From NCBI GenBank assembly GCA_015490475.1, contig WFXT01000075.1, forward strand, positions 1-7,253: a stretch of 7,253 nucleotides of DNA, in the 5' to 3' direction. The notes beneath the pieces are model-generated. The model saw only the letters and a program-made list of their open reading frames with translations, was not told the origin of the DNA and ran no database searches. This document shows positions 1-6,190 of this stretch, one piece after another. Position 1 is the stretch's first letter. The number at the start of each line of letters is the position of its first letter. The position numbers were made by a program, and so were the translations under genes. The stretch comes from Bacteroidota bacterium (lineage in GTDB: Bacteria > Bacteroidota > Bacteroidia > JAADEI01).

Positions 1-20
1 TTTATCTCATTTATAGCCAT
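1..20 (-). other. Possible start of another gene running off the window
   Basis: Thirteen bases after the PorG-like stop there is an ATG with six open codons (M-A-I-N-E-I) to the window edge. This is too short to identify and there is no strong ribosome binding site. In many Bacteroidota, PorG/DUF6089 genes are followed by the isoprenyl transferase gene uppS and bamA, which would be a reasonable expectation, but nothing visible confirms it. Confidence 0.2.
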
Positions 21-33
21 ATGCCACACAAAG

Positions 34-846
34 TTAGAAAGTTAACGGACATCCGATTCTATATAGCGTATAGTATAGTCCGATTTGGAGCCAGTAGAAT
101 CTGTCTTTTTCATAGGGAAAACCTCTTTGTCTTTCCCATAGTGTAAAAGGGTTGATAGTGTCATTTGACCTGTAGGAAAGTTGCATGGCAGTAGCTGGTT
201 GGGATGAATATCTAATAAAGACTCCCGGGTCGGGGTATTGTCCAGAAACATCGTCCAGAAAATCAGTCCATGCCCAGTGATACTGAAACGATATCCTTAT
301 TGACCACCTTTGCATGAACCTCCACCATATTCCACCGCCCAGCACGAAAGCACCCTGGATGGGACTGTAGGGATATGGCACGGCATGGTCAGGGTCAAAT
401 TGTCCTTCTGTGGCATACGGTCTTAGGGGAATTCGTTCTCCGTCAACGGTAGTATAGGGGGAAGTGTAAAACAAAGTGAATCCACCATTCAGGAAGGGAA
501 TAATTTCCGGCATTCTGGCATGGTAATCATAAGTTCTAAAATGGACAATAAGCAAAGATTTGATACCTGCCTGTCTGTTGAAAAAGGAAATGTTTCTGGC
601 ACGCCTCCATTGGTAAGATTTTCCTTCGTCTGTGCCGTGTATTTCGTTGTAGAAGACGGTGAGAGATAAAGCGTAGTAGTCATGCCATTGATACATATAT
701 TCAACGCCGAGAGCGGGACGCCAGTTGAGAGAGAAGCGCTCTAATTCACCGGAGTAGTTTCCTGCACCTGCCCATATTCCCCACGTGTGATATTGCCCCA
801 TTACAGGCATTGCAAATATTGTCGCAAATGCACATATCCATCGCAT
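34..846 (-). CDS. porG: PorG-like outer-membrane beta-barrel protein (DUF6089 type), putative T9SS component
   Basis: A 270-residue protein with a short signal peptide (about residues 1-17, hydrophobic FATIFAMPVMG, probable cut before Q18) and then alternating aromatic-rich beta strands, ending in Phe as outer-membrane barrels often do. Several stretches match my recollection of the Bacteroidota DUF6089/PorG family: GAGNYSGEL at 27-35, a PAL-GVEYMY strand near 44-52, ATEGQF at 145-150, FLDDVSGQYPDP at 196-207, LSYRSND at 223-229 and a final DRFYWLQIGLYYTL strand. PorG is an outer-membrane part of the type IX secretion machinery, reported to contact the PorK/PorN ring. The gene follows the GNAT-like gene after 39 bp with no clear Shine-Dalgarno or promoter. 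Assignment rests on remembered motifs; another small outer-membrane barrel is the main alternative. Confidence 0.68.
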   Translation of the reverse strand: MRWICAFATIFAMPVMGQYHTWGIWAGAGNYSGELERFSLNWRPALGVEYMYQWHDYYALSLTVFYNEIHGTDEGKSYQWRRARNISFFNRQAGIKSLLIVHFRTYDYHARMPEIIPFLNGGFTLFYTSPYTTVDGERIPLRPYATEGQFDPDHAVPYPYSPIQGAFVLGGGIWWRFMQRWSIRISFQYHWAWTDFLDDVSGQYPDPGVFIRYSSQPATAMQLSYRSNDTINPFTLWERQRGFPYEKDRFYWLQIGLYYTLYRIGCPLTF

Positions 847-885
847 ATCAATAAAACGAAATTTGTTCGTATCTACTTATTGATT

Positions 886-2046
886 TCAATTAAAAGTGGG
901 ATGTGGGATAAACTCAAGTCCCTCTTTTAACATTTTTCTGTAAGTTATATGAGTTCTTGTGTGTTCTGCGTCAAAAAATTTAACTACTCTGTGCATTACA
1001 GGATGGAAAGAGCCAATCCAGTACATTTCCAGTTCGTCATAATCTCCAGAAGGGACTATTACTTGTGCTGCGGCATAAACCAGAGCAAGAAGCAAACCAC
1101 TGGCTCTGAACTCAGGTATCACACCATATAGAATAGCAAGCATTCGTCGTGGGGGATTAAATTTCAGATGCCACAAGAACCTTAATTTGTTTATCAAATG
1201 CAGTTTACCATTGAGTTTTTTGACAATTGGTGTTATGTCTCTGAACATGATGAAAAAGGCGGCAGGTTCGTCCTTGTAGAAGGCAAACCATAGAAGTCGC
1301 TCGTCAATAAGGAACTTGTAGTGATTTAATTCTGCCTTGACTTCTTCGTATGTTAATTGTCGTGCATCGGGGCGTGCCCCCCATGCCTTGGTATAAATGT
1401 GTATTAAGGCTTTTATGTATCTATCCTGTTTTTTCCATGAGAAGTGTTCAAAAGAAAAATTTGGGTCTGAGCAAAATTTTTTAGCTGCCAATAACACTCT
1501 TGGGTGAAATTTGTCATGAACGGGTCTCACGTAAGTGAATTGTTTGTATAGTTGTCTGAAGCCTGCATTCTCCCACAGTTTCTGATAATAGGGTTTGTTA
1601 TATGCCATACCATAGGTGGGCAGATAAAAGCCATCAACAAGAAGACCCCACCATCTGTTTCGTTCTCCGAAATTTATTGGTCCGTCAACTGCGATTTGAG
1701 AATTTTGTCTGAGCCAATCTTCTGCAACTTCAAATAATCTGTTTGCTATTTGTTGGTCATCTGGTGATTCAAAGAAACCTATGCCTCCCACGTCAATTTT
1801 ATACGTCTTTTGATAGGAAGGATTTATAAAAGCGGCAATTCTTGCAATGGGGGTTCCTTCTGATTCTATATACCATCTTTTGGCTTTGGCACCCTGCCTA
1901 AATAGCGGATTTTTTTGTGTATTAAACAGTGCTTTCATTTCCACATCTAAAGGCGGATACCAATTGGGGTCATCATGATATATATATCGAGGTACTTGCC
2001 AGAATTTCCTGTCGTCCTTTTCTGTTTTAACCTCAATTAGTTTCAT
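886..2046 (-). CDS. GNAT-like acyltransferase-fold protein of unknown substrate
   Basis: A 386-residue soluble protein with no signal peptide or membrane segment. It resembles the long GNAT-related (YghO-like) proteins common in Bacteroidota, recognised by the N-terminal pattern of a Pro-rich HDDPNWYPPL at 24-33, NPLFR at 46-50 and an IARIAAF strand at 68-73, then GGIGFFE at 87-93 with a following helix, and DGPINF at 121-126. A second GNAT-like half follows: a strand around 252-268, a LYGVIPEFRASGLLLALVY stretch at 306-324 matching the acetyl-CoA loop and helix, and a final strand pair near 338-347. The expected acceptor is unknown; these proteins are annotated only by fold. The canonical Q/RxxGxG/A loop is degenerate here (EFRASG), so acetyl-CoA binding is likely but not certain. 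The ATG overlaps the stop of the upstream reductase as ATGA, suggesting coupled translation. Confidence 0.8.
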   Translation of the reverse strand: MKLIEVKTEKDDRKFWQVPRYIYHDDPNWYPPLDVEMKALFNTQKNPLFRQGAKAKRWYIESEGTPIARIAAFINPSYQKTYKIDVGGIGFFESPDDQQIANRLFEVAEDWLRQNSQIAVDGPINFGERNRWWGLLVDGFYLPTYGMAYNKPYYQKLWENAGFRQLYKQFTYVRPVHDKFHPRVLLAAKKFCSDPNFSFEHFSWKKQDRYIKALIHIYTKAWGARPDARQLTYEEVKAELNHYKFLIDERLLWFAFYKDEPAAFFIMFRDITPIVKKLNGKLHLINKLRFLWHLKFNPPRRMLAILYGVIPEFRASGLLLALVYAAAQVIVPSGDYDELEMYWIGSFHPVMHRVVKFFDAEHTRTHITYRKMLKEGLEFIPHPTFN

Positions 2047-2765
2047 ACTCTTATGGTCTCTTCGGCATAAAGATACGGCTTGTCAATTATTGAGTATATC
2101 TTATCTGCTACTTCTTGTGGACTTCTTAATTGTCCAGTCTGTTTATATTCAATGAACTCTTGCTTACGTGAAAAGTTATTCTCTGGAACGCTTCTTATTT
2201 CACGTTGCATTTCGGTATCCACAATTCCGGGAAGCACAGAAAATACATAAAAATTTTTGATTCCTGTTATCCTCAAGTCTTCATTTATCACGTGTGTTGC
2301 CATTTCTAAGCCTGCCTTTGAAGAGCAATAGAGAAGCCATCCATCAACAGGATGAAATGCTGCTCCAGTGCTTATGTTAATTATTACTTTCTCTGCTTGC
2401 GTGCCCATATATGCCCTAACAAATTTGTTGATTAAAATCAAAGGGGCACTGAGATTGACGTTTATTGTTTTGCTTATGTTCTGATCGTCTATGTAACCCG
2501 TATGTGCCACATGACCCAGGGTTGCTGCATTGTTTATTAAAACCAGTTTTTCTGCTTTTGGGTATTCACCAAAGGAAAAATCAAGCACTTTTTCTATATT
2601 GGCAAGGTCTAAGGATATATGCTGATACCTTGAACTATTGATGGATTGGTTTCTTGAGATCCCTACGACAAAATATCCTTTATCAATAAGGGTTTCAGCA
2701 AGACTTTTACCGATTCCTCTTGATGTTCCTGTTATGAAGGCTATTTTACTAAGCGATTCTGCCAT
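2043..2765 (-). CDS. Short-chain dehydrogenase/reductase (SDR family)
   Basis: A 240-residue classical SDR, an NAD(P)(H)-dependent cytoplasmic oxidoreductase with a Rossmann fold. From the chosen start: cofactor-binding TGTSRGIG at 12-19; ISR at 36-38 after the second strand, where Ser-Arg usually favours NADPH; D53 in LDLAN; NNAA at 78-81; catalytic Ser132 in ISTGAA; and YCSSK with Y146 and K150, followed by a PG at 179-180. The overall look (GISR, INNAATLG, GWLLYCSSKAG, PGIVDTEMQ) resembles the benzil reductase/sepiapterin reductase-like branch, but the substrate cannot be told from sequence. An ATG at 2810 would add 15 residues that overlap the SecA zinc motif and precede the first beta strand, so the ATG at 2765 is preferred. 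It overlaps secA by 17 bp in another frame, and its TGA overlaps the next ATG, so translational coupling on both sides is likely. Confidence 0.92.
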   Translation of the reverse strand: MAESLSKIAFITGTSRGIGKSLAETLIDKGYFVVGISRNQSINSSRYQHISLDLANIEKVLDFSFGEYPKAEKLVLINNAATLGHVAHTGYIDDQNISKTINVNLSAPLILINKFVRAYMGTQAEKVIINISTGAAFHPVDGWLLYCSSKAGLEMATHVINEDLRITGIKNFYVFSVLPGIVDTEMQREIRSVPENNFSRKQEFIEYKQTGQLRSPQEVADKIYSIIDKPYLYAEETIRV

Positions 2766-5700
2766 GGCAATGTTTGTATTTCTTTCCTGATCCGCAAGGG
2801 CATGGGTCATTCCTGCCTATCTTTTTCCCTTTCCTGATGGTTTCCACTGGTCTTGGGGGCATATTGGGGTGTGGTGGGACGGCTTGCCTTGATGGGCGGC
2901 GCCGTGCTACTTGTGGATTGACATTAACAGGTTGTGGGGCTGATGGCGGTGGTGCTGGCATAGCAGGTTCCGGCATAGCACCACGACCGGCTTTTACATT
3001 GATAGGTTGTGGCTTGGGAATTTGTTGCTGTTGTTGAGGTGGACGTTCTGTCATGACATCTCCACGCATCAGAAATGCTGTTATGTCTTTGTTCATTTTA
3101 TAGAGCATATCTTTAAACAGTTCAAAGGCTTCAAATTTATAGACCAATAGGGGGTCTTTCTGTTCATAGGCGGCGGTTTGAACGGCTTGTTTCAGATGGT
3201 CCATTTCTCGCAGATGTGTTTTCCAATAATCGTCAATTAATGCGAGGGTTACTGCACGTTCAAAGGCATTGGCTATCTCTTCTCCTTGAGTATCATAAGC
3301 CCTCTTGAGGTCAACGATTCCTTCTACTACACGAATTCCGTCAGTAAATGGAATAATCACCCTCTTTACTCTGTCTCCCTGTGCCAGATATAATTCGCGA
3401 ATTGCAGGGTATAATTTTTCTGCCATTTGCTTCTTCTTACGTTGATATGTGGAATAGGCTTCTTCAAAAAGTCGTTCGGCTAATTGTTCAATCTTCTGAT
3501 TCTTGAATTCCTCTTCAGAGAATGGGGGATTAATGGAAAATATTCTTATCACTTCTTGCTTAAAACCTTGAAAATCATCCAAATCTTTGTATCTCTCAAC
3601 TAAAGAATAAGCAACGTCTTTAAATGTGTTGTATATGTCCACTGCCAGTCTATCACCGTATAGGGCGTGTTTTCTACGTGTGTAAATAGCTTCACGTTGG
3701 ACATTCATTACGTTGTCATACTCAAGAAGCCTTTTTCTGATACCAAAATTGTTTTCTTCAACTTTCTTTTGAGCTCTTTCTATGGAACGAGTTATCATAG
3801 GATGTTGAAGGGGTTCTCCTTCTTTATAACCCAGTTTATCAAGAAGTTTGGCTATTCTTTCAGAGCCAAATAATCTCATCAGGTCATCTTCCAGACTAAC
3901 AAAGAATTGACTTGAGCCTGGGTCTCCTTGTCGTCCTGCCCGTCCTCGCAGCTGTCTGTCTATACGTCTGGCATCATGGTGTTCTGTTCCTATTACTGCT
4001 AATCCGCCAAGTTCTGCGACACCTGGACCAAGTTTTATATCTGTTCCGCGTCCAGCCATATTGGTTGCTATAGTAACGGCTCCTTTTTGTCCTGCTTGAG
4101 CAATTATTTCTGCTTCTCTCTGGTGGTGTTTGGCGTTTAATACGTTATGTGGGATGCCTTTTCTTTTGAGCATTCTGCTCAACAGCTCGGAAACTTCAAC
4201 ACTGGTTGTTCCCACCAGAACAGGGCGTCCCTGCTTGTGTAAGCGTTCAATCTCTTCAATAATGGCATTATATTTTTCACGCTTTGTCTTGAAGACCAGG
4301 TCCTCTTTGTCTTCTCTGATAACTGGTTTATGAGTGGGTATTACTACGACGTCAAGTTTGTATATTTCCCAGAATTCTGCTGCTTCTGTTTCGGCGGTTC
4401 CTGTCATTCCCGCCAGCTTGTGATACATACGGAAGTAGTTCTGTAATGTGATAGTAGCATATGTTTGCGTGTCTCCTTCAACTTTGACATTTTCTTTTGC
4501 TTCAATAGCCTGGTGTAATCCTTCTGAGTATCTTCTTCCTTCAAGGATTCGTCCTGTGTTTTCGTCAACTATCTTAACCTGACCGTCCATAACTACATAG
4601 TCAACATCACGCTCAAAGAGGGTATATGCTCTAAGTAGCTGTTGAAGGATATGTAGTCTTTGTGCTTTGGCGGCATATTCCCTGAGAATCTGGTCTTTTT
4701 TCTTTTGCTTTTCTTCGGGCGATAGGTCACTATTTTCTATTTCTGCCATAAGTGTTCCTAAGTCTGGTAGGATAAACATATTGGGGTCCTCACTTTGTCC
4801 TGTAATTAGATCAATGCCTTTATCTGTTAGGTCAACACTATTATTTCTCTCGTCAATGACAAAGTATAATTCTTCGTCTACTTTGGGCATTTCCCGAGCA
4901 TTGTCCTGTAAATAATAGTTTTCGGTTTTGATAAGCAATGTTTGGACTCCGGGTTCCTGTAATAGTTTCAAAAAAGGTCTATACTTAGGAAGCCCTCGCT
5001 TTAGCCTCAGAAGTGCTAGTCCCGCAGTTTTTTCGTCTCCCTTTTGCAATGCTTCTTTAGCTTGTTTAATGAGTTTCTGTGCCAGTTTTTTTTGTGCTTC
5101 AACCAGTTTGACAACCCGTGGTTTCAAGCGATAGTATTCCTCTATATCGTCTGTTTGTTCTGCAGGTCCAGAGATGATAAGCGGTGTTCGGGCATCGTCA
5201 ATGAGTATGGAATCTATTTCGTCAATGATTGCATAGTGTAATTCTCGTTGTACTCTCTCTTCTGGCAATCTAACCATGTTATCTCTCAGGTAGTCAAAGC
5301 CAAACTCGGAAGCCGTACCATAAGTTATATCGGCTCTGTATGCAGCACGACGTTCTGGGGAATGGGGCGGATGAATGTTTATTACATCTACTGTTAGACC
5401 AAGAAATTCAAAGATGGGTCCCATCCATTCGGCATCTCTCCTTGCAAGGAAGTCATTAACAGTTACTAAGTGGACTCCTTTTTCTGCAAGAGCATTGAGA
5501 TATAGGGGAAGTGTAGCCACGAGGGTTTTTCCTTCACCAGTAGCCATTTCGGCTATCTTGCCTTCGTGCAGAACTATACCTCCCATCAATTGCACGTCAA
5601 AGTGAACCATATCCCATTTGATAGGTATCCCTGCTGCTTTCCATTCATTTTTGTATATTGCTTTGTCGCCTTCAATGCGGATATACTCTTTTCCTTTTCC

Positions 5701-6132
5701 TGCAAGCATTTTGTCGTGTTCAGTAGCAGTAACAACTAGTTCCTTGTTTTCCTTAAATCGTCGGGCAGTTTCTTTAACCACTGCGAATGCCTCAGGCAGA
5801 ATTTCATTGAGAACCTCTTCAATGACTTCAAGTTCCTTCTTCTTTAGTTCATCAATTTTTTTGTATAGGTTTTCCATCTCGTCAATTGGCATATTTGGAT
5901 AATCATCAATCTGTTGTTGCAATTTTTTGATTTCATCGGTAATAGGTTTTGTGCGTTCCTTAATCCTAGCTTTGAACTCCTGTGTTTTGGCACGTAATTC
6001 ATCATTTGATAGGTCATGCAGGGTTTCATAGATTCTGTTTATTTCTTCAACAATTGGTTTAAGACGCTTTATATCTCGTTCATGCTTAGTTGGAAAGAAT
6101 TTCCTGAATGCTTTCTTTAGTCCTCCAAGCAT
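2749..6132 (-). CDS. secA: Preprotein translocase ATPase SecA
   Basis: SecA is the ATPase motor that pushes unfolded preproteins through SecYEG at the inner membrane. The protein has 1127 residues, close to Bacteroidota SecA and longer than the 901 residues of E. coli. Visible motifs in order: Walker A GEGKT at 199-203; DEID (Walker B) at 304-307 followed by DDARTPLIISG; GMTGTAETEA at 575-584; TNMAGRGTDI at 690-699; arginine-finger motif QLRGRAGR at 727-734; LLEYDNVMNVQR at 802-813; DDYWKTHLREMDHL near 967-980 in the helical scaffold; a Pro/Gln-rich linker at about 1029-1100; and a SEC-C zinc motif with C1111, C1113, C1122 and H1123. Relative to E. coli there are extra segments near residues 58-110, 127-176 and 345-410, as expected in this phylum. 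The start MLGGLKKAF is the usual amphipathic N-terminal helix. The frame is intact and all catalytic motifs are present, so it should be functional. Confidence 0.98.
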   Translation of the reverse strand: MLGGLKKAFRKFFPTKHERDIKRLKPIVEEINRIYETLHDLSNDELRAKTQEFKARIKERTKPITDEIKKLQQQIDDYPNMPIDEMENLYKKIDELKKKELEVIEEVLNEILPEAFAVVKETARRFKENKELVVTATEHDKMLAGKGKEYIRIEGDKAIYKNEWKAAGIPIKWDMVHFDVQLMGGIVLHEGKIAEMATGEGKTLVATLPLYLNALAEKGVHLVTVNDFLARRDAEWMGPIFEFLGLTVDVINIHPPHSPERRAAYRADITYGTASEFGFDYLRDNMVRLPEERVQRELHYAIIDEIDSILIDDARTPLIISGPAEQTDDIEEYYRLKPRVVKLVEAQKKLAQKLIKQAKEALQKGDEKTAGLALLRLKRGLPKYRPFLKLLQEPGVQTLLIKTENYYLQDNAREMPKVDEELYFVIDERNNSVDLTDKGIDLITGQSEDPNMFILPDLGTLMAEIENSDLSPEEKQKKKDQILREYAAKAQRLHILQQLLRAYTLFERDVDYVVMDGQVKIVDENTGRILEGRRYSEGLHQAIEAKENVKVEGDTQTYATITLQNYFRMYHKLAGMTGTAETEAAEFWEIYKLDVVVIPTHKPVIREDKEDLVFKTKREKYNAIIEEIERLHKQGRPVLVGTTSVEVSELLSRMLKRKGIPHNVLNAKHHQREAEIIAQAGQKGAVTIATNMAGRGTDIKLGPGVAELGGLAVIGTEHHDARRIDRQLRGRAGRQGDPGSSQFFVSLEDDLMRLFGSERIAKLLDKLGYKEGEPLQHPMITRSIERAQKKVEENNFGIRKRLLEYDNVMNVQREAIYTRRKHALYGDRLAVDIYNTFKDVAYSLVERYKDLDDFQGFKQEVIRIFSINPPFSEEEFKNQKIEQLAERLFEEAYSTYQRKKKQMAEKLYPAIRELYLAQGDRVKRVIIPFTDGIRVVEGIVDLKRAYDTQGEEIANAFERAVTLALIDDYWKTHLREMDHLKQAVQTAAYEQKDPLLVYKFEAFELFKDMLYKMNKDITAFLMRGDVMTERPPQQQQQIPKPQPINVKAGRGAMPEPAMPAPPPSAPQPVNVNPQVARRRPSRQAVPPHPNMPPRPVETIRKGKKIGRNDPCPCGSGKKYKHCHGRIA
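2782..2788 (-). promoter_or_regulatory. Purine-rich box upstream of the reductase start, inside secA
   Basis: AGGAAAG lies 16 nt before the ATG at 2765 and sits in the secA codons for the SEC-C motif. The distance is longer than ideal for a Shine-Dalgarno site, so translation by re-initiation after the secA stop 17 bp into the reductase gene is an equally reasonable explanation. Confidence 0.25.
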
Positions 6133-6144
6133 ATTTTTTGTTTT

Positions 6145-6150
6145 TCCTCT
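6145..6150 (-). promoter_or_regulatory. Possible ribosome binding site of secA
   Basis: AGAGGA lies 12 nt upstream of the secA ATG, separated by an almost pure A tract. The spacing is long for a Shine-Dalgarno site, and A-rich leaders without strong Shine-Dalgarno pairing are common in Bacteroidota, so the A-rich stretch may matter more than the purine box. I see no TAnnTTTG-type Bacteroidota promoter element in the 56-bp gap. Confidence 0.35.
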
Positions 6151-6161
6151 ACTTATTAGGA

Positions 6162-6190
6162 AACGGAAACACTGTTGTTTTAGTGCCGTT
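6162..6190 (-). other. Inverted repeat/hairpin between the cargo gene and secA
   Basis: AACGG (6162-6166) pairs with CCGTT (6186-6190), and CACT (6170-6173) with AGTG (6182-6185). This gives nine base pairs with a 3-nt AAA bulge and an 8-nt loop. The stem begins within the TAA stop of the secreted-protein gene and ends about 30 nt before the secA start. No run of U follows it in the direction of transcription, so a classical intrinsic terminator is not supported; it could be an attenuator, an mRNA 3'-end stabiliser or chance. Confidence 0.3.

Noticed and set aside
856..870. Small inverted repeat ACGAA-ATTTG-TTCGT between the GNAT-like and PorG-like genes
   Set aside because: Only five pairs, AT-rich, with just a short T-rich stretch after it; too weak to call a terminator or operator.
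2766..2810. Longer reductase N-terminus starting at the ATG at 2810
   Set aside because: The extra 15 residues are the out-of-frame reading of the SecA zinc motif and precede the normal start of the Rossmann fold.
2774..3037. Plus-strand open frame opposite the SecA linker, and similar plus-strand frames at 4667-4915, 5375-5605 and 5618-5902
   Set aside because: They lie wholly inside secA on the opposite strand, and their compositions mirror its codons; none shows a recognisable family.
6133..6188. Search for a Bacteroidota promoter (TAnnTTTG with an upstream TTG) before secA
   Set aside because: No match in the gap; secA may be read from upstream or from a promoter I cannot recognise.
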